64,000 bases of DNA from an uncultured Lachnospiraceae bacterium (GCA_910588965.1 CAJUSO010000005.1:1-64000); one strand, 5' to 3'; counted from the first letter of the stretch, positions 41,838-51,553 are shown. Made by a program: numbers and translations. Notes: generated by a model from the letters alone, not told the origin.

Positions 41838-42818
41838 ATGGTTAGGCTTATAATCCTGAAGGGCGGCTCTGGATATGACGTGTCAGGATGCGTGGAGAAA
41901 ATCATATGGAGCGGCAGGAAGGGGGCAGCCCCACGCTGCCTGAAGGCTACGTTGCTGGATGACGGAGGGGGCGGGAATAAACGGATTTCCATTGACTGCG
42001 CAGATGGGGACAGGTGCGTCCTGTACAAGGGCAAGGAGGAGCTGTTCCGGGGCATCATCGAGGCGCATGCCCAGGGGGACAGCCGGAGGCTGTCCTTCAC
42101 GGCATATGACAGCATGTACTACCTTGCCAACAACCGGGATTCCTTCTGCTATTCCAACCAGACGGCGTCCCAGATATTCCGTGACTGCATGGCGAGGGCA
42201 GGGATCCCCTGCGGGGATGTTGCAGAGACAGGATATGTGATACCGGAGCTCCCCAAGGCAAAGACCACATTCTATGACGTGCTGCTGGATGCCTTGAGCA
42301 TGACCTATAAGGCGACCAGCCAACGGTATTATATATCCTCCGAGAAGGGCAGGATCCATCTCAGGAGGCGCGTGGAGCATATGATGCAGTGGGTGCTGGA
42401 ATATGGGGCCAATATCACGGGGTATGAGTACACAAAGAGCATATCTGGCATAAAGACCAGGGTGAGGCTCCTATCAAAGGAAGATGCCGTGGTCTATGAG
42501 GAGGCAGATGCTGCGTTGGAGGCAAGGATTGGCACGTTCATGGACGTGCAGTCGGTGGATGATGGCTACAACGAGGCGCAGATCCGTGAACTGGTGCAGT
42601 CCGTGTTTGAAGAGAAGGGGAAGCCTGCACGGGCATTGAAGGTATCTGGCATAGGGATAACGGATGCAGTGTCCGGCAGCTGCGTATATGCCGTAATCCC
42701 GCACCTGGGGATAAAGCGTACCTTTTACATCGACGAGGACACGCACACTTTTTCCGGGAAGGCGCATACCATGTCCCTGAAGCTGAACTTCGCAAGGGGC
42801 ATAGGGGAAGCGGGATAG
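41838..42818 (+). CDS. Baseplate hub protein (XkdQ / gpD-like)
   Basis: The 326-aa protein has ISIDCADGDRCVLYKGKEEL, RLSFTAYDSMYYLANNRDSF and YISSEKGRIHLRRRV, the YqbQ/XkdQ late-control pattern, structurally like the gp27/gpD hub. It forms the ring at the tube tip. A following DUF2577 gene is the normal partner. Confidence 0.88.
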   Translation: MVRLIILKGGSGYDVSGCVEKIIWSGRKGAAPRCLKATLLDDGGGGNKRISIDCADGDRCVLYKGKEELFRGIIEAHAQGDSRRLSFTAYDSMYYLANNRDSFCYSNQTASQIFRDCMARAGIPCGDVAETGYVIPELPKAKTTFYDVLLDALSMTYKATSQRYYISSEKGRIHLRRRVEHMMQWVLEYGANITGYEYTKSISGIKTRVRLLSKEDAVVYEEADAALEARIGTFMDVQSVDDGYNEAQIRELVQSVFEEKGKPARALKVSGIGITDAVSGSCVYAVIPHLGIKRTFYIDEDTHTFSGKAHTMSLKLNFARGIGEAG

Positions 42819-42826
42819 GGGGCGGC

Positions 42827-43147
42827 ATGGAGGCAAGGCAGCCCACAGGGCTTAAGCAGGCAATACAGTCCATGCTCCCAGATGCGCCAGGGGTTGTGGA
42901 AGGGACAGTCGTCCAGGAAGCGCCATTGCAGGTGGCGCTTGCCAATGACGCAAAAATGGTGCTGGGGGAGAATGCCCTCATAGTCCCCCAGCACCTTACG
43001 GACCATGCCATTACGGCAGACATCCCAGGGCTTGGCCTGGCAGGAACCCAGCTTATAGTGAAAGGTGCCTTAAGGCGCGGCGAGGGCGTTTACCTGCTGG
43101 GGGTTAACAACCGGAAGAAATACTGCATCCTGGACAGGAAGGGGTGA
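42827..43147 (+). CDS. DUF2577 protein (XkdR type)
   Basis: The 106-aa protein has QSMLPDAPGVVEGTVVQEAP, ENALIVPQHLTDHAITADIP and RGEGVYLLGVNNRKKYCILD, the DUF2577 layout of an OB-like domain. It may form the spike base in PBSX-like tails. Start ATG 42827 after GGGGGCGGC. Confidence 0.85.
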   Translation: MEARQPTGLKQAIQSMLPDAPGVVEGTVVQEAPLQVALANDAKMVLGENALIVPQHLTDHAITADIPGLGLAGTQLIVKGALRRGEGVYLLGVNNRKKYCILDRKG

Positions 43148-43152
43148 TTTCC

Positions 43153-43572
43153 ATGCTTTTAGACAACCCAATCCCATTCGAAACAATTGGGGAAGAGGAT
43201 ACGGAAACGTCAAGGACATACCTGGTTGACTGGGGCAGGGGGAGGATTGGGGGCTTCATAGATGGGGAAGGGGCTGTCAGGCAGTTCATAAAGAAGGCGC
43301 TTATGACGCCAAGGTTCAAGTGCCTGATTTATGACAGCCAGTATGGGAGCGAGATACAGGACAGGCTCATGGACCCTGGCGCATCTATGGAATACATCGA
43401 GGCTGAGGTTGCCTTCCTGGTGGAGGATGCCTTAATCCATGATGGGCGCATACTGGGCGTGGGGGACGTGGAGGTCATTTTCGGCGCTGGGTACCCGGTG
43501 CACGACAGCGCATACATAAGGGCAGAGGTGGATACAATCTTTGGGGTCATCCATGTGGAGGAGGCGGTCTGA
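43153..43572 (+). CDS. DUF2634 baseplate wedge protein (XkdS / gp25-like)
   Basis: The 139-aa protein starts at ATG 43153, preferred because AAGGGGTG sits at good distance (GTG 43144 is the alternative). TYLVDWGRGRIGGFIDGEGA and QFIKKALMTPRFKCLIYDSQ, then YGSEIQD, are the gp25-like wedge signature. It links sheath and baseplate J protein. Confidence 0.87.
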   Translation: MLLDNPIPFETIGEEDTETSRTYLVDWGRGRIGGFIDGEGAVRQFIKKALMTPRFKCLIYDSQYGSEIQDRLMDPGASMEYIEAEVAFLVEDALIHDGRILGVGDVEVIFGAGYPVHDSAYIRAEVDTIFGVIHVEEAV

Positions 43573-44648
43573 TGTTTGAGGAATACACGGAGGAGTACCT
43601 GATGAGCCAGGCAAGGGAGATGGGCCAGACCCTGGGCGTGGACACAAGGCAGGGGAGCGTTTACATGGACGCGTGCACTGGCCATGTGATGCGGGTGGCA
43701 AAGTTTTATGAGGATTTAAGGATGGCCTTCTCCATGTTCTCCGATGAGAGCTGCGTGGGGGAGGTCTTAGAAGAGAAGGCTTCCCAAAGGCTGATACATA
43801 GGAAGCAGGCCACGCCATCCTATTATGAGGCGCAGTTCCAAGGGATGGCAGCTGCCGAACTGGAGGGGGACAGGTTCATGGCAGGGGGGCAGTACTTCAC
43901 GCTTGTCCCATATGACGGCGGCTATTACCTTGAGGCGGAGGCACCTGGGAGCGGGGCAAGCCATATCCCAGAAGGCCAGACGCTGATCCCAGTGAGGAAC
44001 ACGGCGGGGCTTGTCTCAGCCAAGGTCGGCAGGCTATATGCGGCAGGCTCTGACACAGAGACGGATGACAGCCTGCGGGGCCGCTACCTGGACGTGCTGT
44101 CGCTCCCTGCAGAGAACGGGAACAGGCAGCAGTATAAAGTCTGGTGTGAGGACTATGATGGGATTGGCCGGGCAATCATAACGCCGCTTGGGCGGGGCGA
44201 GAATACAGTGGTGGCATTGCTGATAAGTTCAGAAGGGGCAGTCCCCCCCGCGTCCCTTGTAGAAAAGATACAGGGGGACATAGACCCTGGGTCTGCCGGG
44301 CTAGGCGAGGGGAAGGCGCTGATTGGGTGCCGTTTTTATGCCATTGCCGCAAGGGGGGAAGCCCTGGATATCTCCCTCACGGCAGAGATATCCCCAGGGT
44401 ATACAGCGGATTCTGCCGCCGCCATGGCTAGGAGGGAGCTCATGGCATACCTGAAGGAAGTGGCCTTGGGCACGGGGGATGGGGAACAGATGGTCATCCA
44501 ATATGTAAAGGTCGTCGGGATGCTGGCAGATGTGCCAGCAATCAAGGATTTTTCCGGGCTTACAATGAACGGTGCGGCAGAAAATGTCATGGTTGCTGAA
44601 GGGTGCGTCGGCATCCTGGGGGAGGTGGAAATCCATGGAGGTATTTAA
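43572..44648 (+). CDS. Baseplate J-like protein (XkdT)
   Basis: The 358-aa protein starts in a TGATG overlap. LGVDTRQGSVYMDACTGHVM, FEGMA-like QFQGMAAAELEGDRF, IPEGQTLIPVRNTAGLVSAK and DDSLRGRYLDVLSLPAENGN are the gpJ pattern. It is the main wedge protein of the baseplate. Confidence 0.9.
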   Translation: MFEEYTEEYLMSQAREMGQTLGVDTRQGSVYMDACTGHVMRVAKFYEDLRMAFSMFSDESCVGEVLEEKASQRLIHRKQATPSYYEAQFQGMAAAELEGDRFMAGGQYFTLVPYDGGYYLEAEAPGSGASHIPEGQTLIPVRNTAGLVSAKVGRLYAAGSDTETDDSLRGRYLDVLSLPAENGNRQQYKVWCEDYDGIGRAIITPLGRGENTVVALLISSEGAVPPASLVEKIQGDIDPGSAGLGEGKALIGCRFYAIAARGEALDISLTAEISPGYTADSAAAMARRELMAYLKEVALGTGDGEQMVIQYVKVVGMLADVPAIKDFSGLTMNGAAENVMVAEGCVGILGEVEIHGGI

Positions 44649-45192
44649 CAACCGCCAGCGGGGCGGGTATGAGGAAATCTCTTCCTATGGCCCCAAGTTC
44701 TACCGGCAGGTTAAGGAGATGGATGCCATCTACCGCTTTGCCGGATGGACGGCTGACTGCATGGCGGATAGCCTGGAGGCCCTTATCTCCACGCAGTTTG
44801 TCATGAATATGCCAGCAGGGCAGCTTGCATTTTATGAGCGGCTGTTCGCAATCCCTGTGGAGGGGATGGCGCTGGATGCACGCCGTAGGCAGGTGTTTGC
44901 CTATATGTTCGGGAATGGCAAGGTTTCCGGGAGCAGCATCGCGGCATTTGCGGAAATCCTATGCGGGGAGGGGGCTGAGGCAACCGTCTCCATGGGCAGT
45001 GCATTAGAAGTAAGGATACTGTCTGAAAAGGCCGGGGATGCCGCCCACCAGCAGCTCATGGCATACCTGGGCAGGACCCTCCCTGCCCACCTGCCATATT
45101 CTGTCATCTATGAAGGGTATATGAAGGGGGTTATGTATAACGGCGCAGTGTGGCATGATACGGAAATATTTGAGTTAAGGCAGGTGGTTTGA
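44635..45192 (+). CDS. DUF2313 baseplate protein (XkdU / YmfQ)
   Basis: The 185-aa protein has ATG 44635 after GGAGGTGGAAATCC. SSYGPKFYRQVKEMDAIYRF and FERLFAIP-like AFYERLFAIPVEGMALDARR are the YmfQ family pattern. It connects wedge and fibre (gpI-like) and lies between J and the fibre gene. Confidence 0.85.
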   Translation: MEVFNNRQRGGYEEISSYGPKFYRQVKEMDAIYRFAGWTADCMADSLEALISTQFVMNMPAGQLAFYERLFAIPVEGMALDARRRQVFAYMFGNGKVSGSSIAAFAEILCGEGAEATVSMGSALEVRILSEKAGDAAHQQLMAYLGRTLPAHLPYSVIYEGYMKGVMYNGAVWHDTEIFELRQVV

Positions 45193-48100
45193 TGGGATTC
45201 GGAGGATTGGTACAGACAGTTGATGGGAGGAATGAACTGGCGAAGGCAGAGCTTGGGGAACGGTTCCAGTTCACAGCAGTCTCTTTGGGTGATGGGCAGT
45301 ACCAGGGGGCGCTTGCAAGCAAGGGCAGCCTGGTAAACGAGGTGATGCGGCTCCCCATATCAAAAATGAGGAGGGATGGGGCTGAGGTCATACTTGAGTG
45401 TGATTTCAGCTCTAAGTCTGCCCCAAAGGCATTTTATTTCAGGGAGGTTGGGATAATCGCCAATGGAAAGCTGTGCTTTTATGACAATGCTGGGGCGGAT
45501 GCGGAATATATAGACCCTGATTCATCTGCCATAGTGAAACAGAAAAGGCTGAGGTTTGTCCTGGCGATAAGCAGCAGCATTGAACTGTCAGTGACGCTTG
45601 ATGAAGGCCTATATGCCTTAGAGGGTGACCTAAAGGCGCATATAGAAGACGGGGAGGCACATGTCACGCCAGAAAAGCGCAATGAGTGGGACGCCAAGCA
45701 GGATGCCATGGAAGTGGATAGTGCACTGTCCAGCACGAGCACGAACCCGATCCAGAACAAGGCCGTGAAAGCCGCCCTGGACGGGAAATCCAGCACGGGG
45801 CACACGCATCCTGCCGCCAGCACCACGGCTTCTGGGTTCATGTCGTCCACAGACAAGCGGAAATTAAACGGGGTGGAGGAAGGGGCAAATAACTACACCC
45901 ACCCGCCAACCCACCCGGCCAGCATGGTGAGCCAGGACGCCACGCACAGGTTCGTGACGGATGCGGAGAAGAGGGCATGGGATGGCACTTACGAGCAGTC
46001 GACTGGGTACACAGACCAGAAGATTGCAGACCTGATTGGCGGCGACCCGGAGACACTGGGGACACTGAAGGACTTTGCGGAGGCTGTGAAAGAAAATGGC
46101 GACTTGATTAAAGGGCTGGATGATGCCATTGGGAAAAAGGCCGACAAGGCGGAGCTGGACACCCATGTGGGCAACAGCGCCATCCATGTCACGGCAACGG
46201 ATAAGGCAAACTGGGACACGGACATTGCAGAGAGGGCGGTGGGTTTCACACAGGCCACCTCCCGGGTTAACATTGCGTCCGGCGAGAAGCTCAAGGCAGC
46301 CCTGGGTAAGATAAGGAAATGGTTTGCCGACCTGGAGGAGGTCGCCTTCACGGGGAGCTATGACGACCTCCTGGATAGGCCAGCGGTGCCTAAGGCCGTA
46401 AGGGTCAAGGGGGAAAAAGAAGAATCCTACCGCACGGGGGATGTGAACCTGGCAGCGGGGGACATCGGGCTGGAAAGATACCACACATACAGCCTCACCT
46501 CCACATCCGCAAACATGGATGCCGACCTGAAGGCGTTCTTCAGTACCCTGCCGGACGAGTGCTTCACAATCTACCTGGCAGCAGGGGCCACATACCGGGT
46601 GGACGGGTATAAAATGGGGAGATACGGGGTGCTGCGCAAGGGCATCTACGTCTCGGCCAAAAAAGCCGTGCAGGAACAGGTGTGCGCATGCCTGGATGGC
46701 GTATGGGGCAGCTGGCATACCGTGTATACGGATGCGTATAAGCCGACGCCTGCCGGCATTGGGGCAGTGCCAAGCGAGTACCTGGAGGGGCATTTCATCG
46801 CAGATGACGTAAGCAAGAAATTCGTGGATTTCCCTGCCGCTGCTGGATGGTATAAGATAGCGGTGCTTAATAATGCAGATGCCACAGGGCAGCCCTGCAT
46901 GGTGACCATAAAAAGGTTTTTCGCCCATAACCCAGGGGAGACGCATAAGATATCCTTTATAAACTCAACAAATAAATATGTATTTTCAGCGGTTTATGAT
47001 ACGTCTTATGCTGCAAGCGTGCATCTGGTAAAAAAAATCAGGTTCGTAAAAGGGGCTGGTGGCAAGTGCTACCTGGAAGTCTATTACAGCGGCACGTACC
47101 AGAATGACTGCGAGGTAACAATAGAGAATGCGCTGACAATCGGGAATGGGGTAAGGAGGGTCTGGGAAGCCACGGGCTTGGAAAAAGACACTGAGGCACC
47201 GGCTGCAGGCAGCGTGGCCGCCGTATATGACATACCAGAAAAATTTAATATGGACATGCTTGCCAGGAATGACTACCTTGAAAGCCTTTTTGTAGCTGGC
47301 CATGCCAGCCAGAAGACATTTATGCTTGAAGGCGTCGGGTGGAAAAAGATAGCGGAGGTGGGAGAGGGGGATGTGTCAACAGGCTCCTGCATCATAGACA
47401 TTAAGCGGCAGTATGGAAACATGAATAACGAGTACCACAGGCTCATGTTCCTTAACACGTACAAGAAATACGAGTTCTGCCCTGTTGCGGACAAGACGAA
47501 CATCCAGACGGTATTAAAAGCAAGGGTTGTGACAGGGGCGGCAGGGAAGTGCTTTATAGAGATATATTACAACTTGGCACTGAAAAACCCGGTGACCGTG
47601 ACAATAGAAAACGCCAATGTCCCATTCCAATTATCTACAGACAGCCACTGGGAGGCCATAGACCCAATAAACGACACGGAGACACCAGCGGAAGGGACAG
47701 TGGCAGCCACATATGAGATCCCTACCTTCTTCAACACCGGCATGCTTGCCATGAAAGACGGGAGCAACGTGGATGGCGTGTGGGGGGACCTGGCTGCCGG
47801 GGAAGTATATGGAAGGTATACACAGAACAGTGGCTTACAAGCGCCAGGGTATGTCCCAACCAACAGGGTAAGGTTTAACATGATGAGGCAGTTCAAGGGG
47901 CTTACAGACATAGCAGGCACTTATATGGACTGCATGCTGATGAACTGCTATGATGGGAACGATGTGCCATATGTGACGGCGTTGGGCATCCGCAAGGGCG
48001 ATGGTAACCCAAGGGCGTTTATAGCAGTCGGCCAGAAAAATAATAATGACGCATGGGAATCCCAGGCAGAACTGATTACCACGGCAAATTACAAGGATTA

Positions 48101-48545
48101 CCTGGGCAGCGGGGGCTCCATCCCGGGCGCAAGCAATGCGCAGATAAAGAAAGTCCTGTTCTCTGGCGCATTGAAATCCGGCATGCAAGATTTTTGGACA
48201 AGCGAAGCGAGTGGTGATGACCCGGAATCATATGAACCTGTCCCGAATGGCAGGAAATATGTTATAGCTAGGATAATCGGCGGGATTTATGCAGATGTGT
48301 CGAACATTTTTGTAAGTGAGGTGGCATTGGTACGTTCGACTGCTTACAATTCCAATTCATGTGATTATGTGCAGATGTCTATCAACGTGTACCCTGTGTT
48401 CAACGGGGAGAAGATGACGGCGAACGGATACATAGGGCTGGCTTATGCGCCGAATGAATGCAGCGCCGGCGCAAACGGGAAGATAACTGTGGATATGTCT
48501 AAGGCAAGCAACCTAACATTGCTTAGGCTGGAACTGCTTTATTAA
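45192..48545 (+). CDS. Tail fibre with duplicated C-terminal domains
   Basis: The 1117-aa protein starts in a TGATG overlap. Residues 1-150 are a tail-collar fibre N-terminus that attaches to the baseplate (MGFGGLVQTVDGRNELAKAE). Residues 175-260 carry fibre repeats with H-x-H motifs (SSTGHTHPAASTTASGF; NNYTHPPTHPASM). Residues about 553-691 and 716-852 are two tandem copies of a beta domain: each has GW(Y/K)KIA, a GK C(Y/F)(L/I)E(V/I)YY core, VTIENA and ends in P-E/T-F-N-x-(D/G)-MLA. The C-terminal 260 residues are probably the receptor-binding tip. XkdV is the positional equivalent. Confidence 0.9.
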   Translation: MGFGGLVQTVDGRNELAKAELGERFQFTAVSLGDGQYQGALASKGSLVNEVMRLPISKMRRDGAEVILECDFSSKSAPKAFYFREVGIIANGKLCFYDNAGADAEYIDPDSSAIVKQKRLRFVLAISSSIELSVTLDEGLYALEGDLKAHIEDGEAHVTPEKRNEWDAKQDAMEVDSALSSTSTNPIQNKAVKAALDGKSSTGHTHPAASTTASGFMSSTDKRKLNGVEEGANNYTHPPTHPASMVSQDATHRFVTDAEKRAWDGTYEQSTGYTDQKIADLIGGDPETLGTLKDFAEAVKENGDLIKGLDDAIGKKADKAELDTHVGNSAIHVTATDKANWDTDIAERAVGFTQATSRVNIASGEKLKAALGKIRKWFADLEEVAFTGSYDDLLDRPAVPKAVRVKGEKEESYRTGDVNLAAGDIGLERYHTYSLTSTSANMDADLKAFFSTLPDECFTIYLAAGATYRVDGYKMGRYGVLRKGIYVSAKKAVQEQVCACLDGVWGSWHTVYTDAYKPTPAGIGAVPSEYLEGHFIADDVSKKFVDFPAAAGWYKIAVLNNADATGQPCMVTIKRFFAHNPGETHKISFINSTNKYVFSAVYDTSYAASVHLVKKIRFVKGAGGKCYLEVYYSGTYQNDCEVTIENALTIGNGVRRVWEATGLEKDTEAPAAGSVAAVYDIPEKFNMDMLARNDYLESLFVAGHASQKTFMLEGVGWKKIAEVGEGDVSTGSCIIDIKRQYGNMNNEYHRLMFLNTYKKYEFCPVADKTNIQTVLKARVVTGAAGKCFIEIYYNLALKNPVTVTIENANVPFQLSTDSHWEAIDPINDTETPAEGTVAATYEIPTFFNTGMLAMKDGSNVDGVWGDLAAGEVYGRYTQNSGLQAPGYVPTNRVRFNMMRQFKGLTDIAGTYMDCMLMNCYDGNDVPYVTALGIRKGDGNPRAFIAVGQKNNNDAWESQAELITTANYKDYLGSGGSIPGASNAQIKKVLFSGALKSGMQDFWTSEASGDDPESYEPVPNGRKYVIARIIGGIYADVSNIFVSEVALVRSTAYNSNSCDYVQMSINVYPVFNGEKMTANGYIGLAYAPNECSAGANGKITVDMSKASNLTLLRLELLY

Positions 48546-48559
48546 GGGGGCGATGGATT

Positions 48560-49810
48560 ATGGTACAGGTTTATGTGGATTATTCAAACAATAAGATTAC
48601 CGGGTACAGCACGGCCGTGCAAGCGGAAGCCCCCGCTGGGGATGCAATCCAAGTGGACGACAGCTTCCTAAAGATGCTTGAATCCGCTGATTTATTTGAC
48701 AGGCTTTACTATATTGACGGGGAAGTCAAGGTAGGGGAAACGGAGGATGGATATTACAGGGAATTGAAGGAAATAGATGCGCAGCTTGTCGCAGCCAGGG
48801 AAGCGGTCAATAATGAGCATAAGACGTTCATGGACAACATCCTGTCTGGGATGGGCGTGGATGCGGTTGCCTCCATCTCCAGGGATGCAAGGGGGCTGGT
48901 GGAATCATTGGAGAGGCAGAAGGAAGGGATGGTCATGCGCCACCAGGAGAGCGTGAAAGATGCGGTAAATGATATATTCCGGCGTGAGGAGGAAGCGCTT
49001 GAGCCTGAGCATTTCCTTTCCATGGTCACGGTTGTGCGGGACGAGAACCCCTACCTGGAAGAATGGGTAAGGTACCATATAGAGGAGATGGGGTTCGGGC
49101 ATTTCTATATTTATGACAATGAATCCGGGACGCCTGTCCGTGAGTACCTGGAAAGCGTAGGCTTCCCGTACCTGGACATGCTTACCATCATCCCATGGAG
49201 GACGTCCAGGGCAACCCAGGAGGATTCCCATAATGACTTCCTGAGGAACCACTCAAAGGAGACCCGGTGGTTCCTGGCCGCCGACCCGGACGAGTATGTT
49301 GTCCTCAAGGATGGCTCCCAGACACTTGTGGGGTTCCTGGAAGGGAACAGCCAGTACGCAACCATAGAGTGCCTGTGGCGGCATTATAACGCCAATGGGC
49401 AGGTGTACAGGACAGACGGGACGGACATGGAGCGGTTCACGCAGTCCACGGACTGGGAGGGATGGAAGCACGGCGGGAAGAGATTCGCCCAGTCGAACCG
49501 CATAGCGAGGTTCCAAAGCTACGTCCCCATTGAGCGGATGGGGGCGTTGACGCTTGGCTGGGAGGACGCAGCAGCTGCGGGTTTTTTCCAATTAAACCAC
49601 TATTTCACGAGATCTTGGGAAGAGTGGCAGCAGAAAATACGGCGCGGGTCCAGCAACCCCGGCTACCGCAGGAAGCTATCCATGTTTTTTGAACTGAACC
49701 CGGATATGGCTTACCTGGACACTGGGGAAGACCTGGAACAGGGGTATGGGGCATCGCAGGAAGGGGGTGGCAGTGGCCAAGAAGCAGGGGATGGCGTCAA
49801 CAATGGGTAG
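48560..49810 (+). CDS. GT92-like glycosyltransferase fused to a tail-fibre-associated N-terminus
   Basis: The 416-aa protein lies 14 nt after the fibre gene. Residues 1-150 (MVQVYVDYSNNKITGYSTAV, then coiled coil EIDAQLVAAREAVNNEHKTF) resemble the small fibre-linked proteins (XkdW-like) found here. Residues 155-390 are a GT-A fold like family 92: VVRDENPYLEEWVRYHIEEM, FYIYDNESGTPVREYL, the metal-binding FLAADPDEYVVL near 238-249, and WEGWKHGGKRFAQSN. It may glycosylate the fibre or another surface. The sugar and target cannot be read from sequence. No membrane segment. Confidence 0.8.
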   Translation: MVQVYVDYSNNKITGYSTAVQAEAPAGDAIQVDDSFLKMLESADLFDRLYYIDGEVKVGETEDGYYRELKEIDAQLVAAREAVNNEHKTFMDNILSGMGVDAVASISRDARGLVESLERQKEGMVMRHQESVKDAVNDIFRREEEALEPEHFLSMVTVVRDENPYLEEWVRYHIEEMGFGHFYIYDNESGTPVREYLESVGFPYLDMLTIIPWRTSRATQEDSHNDFLRNHSKETRWFLAADPDEYVVLKDGSQTLVGFLEGNSQYATIECLWRHYNANGQVYRTDGTDMERFTQSTDWEGWKHGGKRFAQSNRIARFQSYVPIERMGALTLGWEDAAAAGFFQLNHYFTRSWEEWQQKIRRGSSNPGYRRKLSMFFELNPDMAYLDTGEDLEQGYGASQEGGGSGQEAGDGVNNG

Positions 49811-49846
49811 CATAAAACAGGCAAATGAAAGAAAGGATGGTATCTT

Positions 49847-50266
49847 ATGAAAGCTGGTATCTTATCTGCAATAGGTTTTTTGGGGAGTGCGGTAGCGTCG
49901 CTGTTCGGAGGGTTTGACGCTGCCTTGGAGACGCTCCTAATCTTCATGGGGGCAGATTACATAACAGGCCTTGCCGTCGCCGGGATTTTCCATAAAAGCG
50001 AGAAGACGGACAATGGGGCATTGGAGAGCCGTGCCGGGTGGAAGGGGCTGTGCCGGAAAGGCGTGACGCTGCTGGTCGTGCTGGTGGCATGCCGCCTAGA
50101 CCTGGTGATGGGCTCGAATTTTATCCGGGACGCCGCAGTTATCGCATTTACTGCAAATGAGGGTATTTCCATCATTGAGAATGCCGGGCTTATGGGCATC
50201 CCAATGCCCATGCCAGTCCTGAAAGCCATTGAGGTATTAAAAAATAAAGGCGGGGAGGAGGGGTAA
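49847..50266 (+). CDS. Phage holin (holin_4 / phi-105 type)
   Basis: The 139-aa protein has three hydrophobic segments: residues 5-20, 27-47 (ETLLIFMGADYITGLAVAGI) and 73-90 (GVTLLVVLVACRLDLVMGSN). It matches the TcdE/holin_4 family (FMGADYITG and NEGISIIENAGLMGIPMP are signatures). It forms membrane lesions that let the amidase reach the wall. ATG 49847 follows GAAAGAAAGGATGGTATCTT. Confidence 0.9.
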   Translation: MKAGILSAIGFLGSAVASLFGGFDAALETLLIFMGADYITGLAVAGIFHKSEKTDNGALESRAGWKGLCRKGVTLLVVLVACRLDLVMGSNFIRDAAVIAFTANEGISIIENAGLMGIPMPMPVLKAIEVLKNKGGEEG

Positions 50267-50267
50267 T

Positions 50268-51308
50268 ATGGACATTAATAAGGATTATATATCAAAAAAT
50301 AACACATATGCCGGGCAGAACCGCCCCAAATACATAGTGATCCATGAAACAGATAACTACGCGGATGGGGCAGGGGCGCAGCGCCATGCCTCTGCCCAGG
50401 CTGCGGGCCATCTGGGCATGTCCGTGCAATATTATTCCGGGTCAGATGGCATCTACCAGGCTGCAGGCCATTCAGACGGGACGTACTCTATTGGGGTAGA
50501 ATATGGCGGCTCCCATGAAATTAAGGATGCGACAAACCGAAATACAATCAATATTGAGATCTGCGTAAACCCAGATGGGGATTACGCAAAGGCCAGGGCA
50601 AATGCCATTGAACTGGTGAAGTACCTGATCAGAACCACTGGCATCCCTGCAGACCGGGTAATACGGCATTTTGATGCGAAAGGGAAATACTGCCCAAGGA
50701 AAATGATGGATGACCCTAAGCTGTGGGAAGATTTTAAGAAAAAGATTGGCCATGTTGTAAAGGAGGAGCCCGTGCAGGGGGTAGACAAGGGAAAAGAGGC
50801 CTGGTACCGTGTAGGGACAGGTTGGAAGGATGGCATATGCCAGAACCAGTCTGGGGCATACCACAACAGGGATTTTGCAATTGCAGACTGCAAAGCTGGC
50901 CAGTACGTCTATGACAGCAGTGGAAACGTGGTCTATGCTGGCGGCGGGGCGTCTGGGGGCAGGCCGGATTCCAGCTATACGCAGCGTCAGTTCGTTATTG
51001 ATGTACAGGGGGCTACAGGCTCAAGGCAGGATGGCATGGCAGGGGATGAGACGCTCGGCAATACCATGACGGTTTCCAGAAACACAAATAAGCACCATGC
51101 AGCTGTGACGCCGCTAGAGCGCAGGCTGAAAGCCCTGGGCTATTATGCCGGGGAAGTGGAAGCAGACAGGGGGGAGCCACCCTGTTTCGGAAAGGGTATG
51201 GAAGCAGCCGTGAATGAATACCAGAAAAAAGTGCTGGGGTATAAAAACCCTGATGGGGAAATCACGGCCAAGAAGAAGATGTGGAAGTCTTTGTTGGGGG
51301 TGGTCTGA
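50268..51308 (+). CDS. Endolysin: N-acetylmuramoyl-L-alanine amidase with wall-binding tail
   Basis: The 346-aa protein has an Amidase_2 domain, residues 1-165: KYIVIHETDNYADGAGAQRH (zinc His), NTINIEICVNPDGDY (catalytic E) and DRVIRHFDAKGKYCPRKM (zinc His, Cys). A middle YRVGTGWKDGICQNQSGAYH module is repeat-like, and residues 265-346 form a peptidoglycan-binding-like domain (LERRLKALGYYAGEVEADRG). It cleaves the bond between muramic acid and L-alanine at lysis. No signal peptide, so it depends on the holin. Confidence 0.93.
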   Translation: MDINKDYISKNNTYAGQNRPKYIVIHETDNYADGAGAQRHASAQAAGHLGMSVQYYSGSDGIYQAAGHSDGTYSIGVEYGGSHEIKDATNRNTINIEICVNPDGDYAKARANAIELVKYLIRTTGIPADRVIRHFDAKGKYCPRKMMDDPKLWEDFKKKIGHVVKEEPVQGVDKGKEAWYRVGTGWKDGICQNQSGAYHNRDFAIADCKAGQYVYDSSGNVVYAGGGASGGRPDSSYTQRQFVIDVQGATGSRQDGMAGDETLGNTMTVSRNTNKHHAAVTPLERRLKALGYYAGEVEADRGEPPCFGKGMEAAVNEYQKKVLGYKNPDGEITAKKKMWKSLLGVV

Positions 51309-51419
51309 TTTTAAGAACCACTTTCGTCCCTTTGGTAGGGAGCGGTGGCAAGCCCGCCCTCCCTACTGCACCTGATTCTTGGTACCCCCTTGCCTAAAAG
51401 CAGAGGGTTTTTGTAACAG

Positions 51420-51540
51420 TTGCCTGGTAGGGGAAATGGTGTTATATTGCCAATATGGGAAAACCATAGAGCCAAAGGCGGCTTTACCCCTCTTATCTTT
51501 CGGAGGGTCCAAGTAGCCCTCCAGACGAAAGCAAGGAGGG
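51420..51540 (+). promoter_or_regulatory. Toxin promoter and structured leader
   Basis: TTGCCT 51420-51425 and TATATT 51443-51448 are 17 bp apart. The leader of about 95 nt holds GGAGGG (51502-51507), CCCTCC (51517-51522) and the ribosome site GGAGGG (51535-51540). The CCCTCC can pair with either, so translation of the toxin may be controlled by RNA folding. Confidence 0.6.
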
Positions 51541-51553
51541 TGAAACAATATAT

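Noticed and set aside
45192..49810. Diversity-generating retroelement acting on the fibre
   Set aside because: No reverse transcriptase or template repeat was found in the window.
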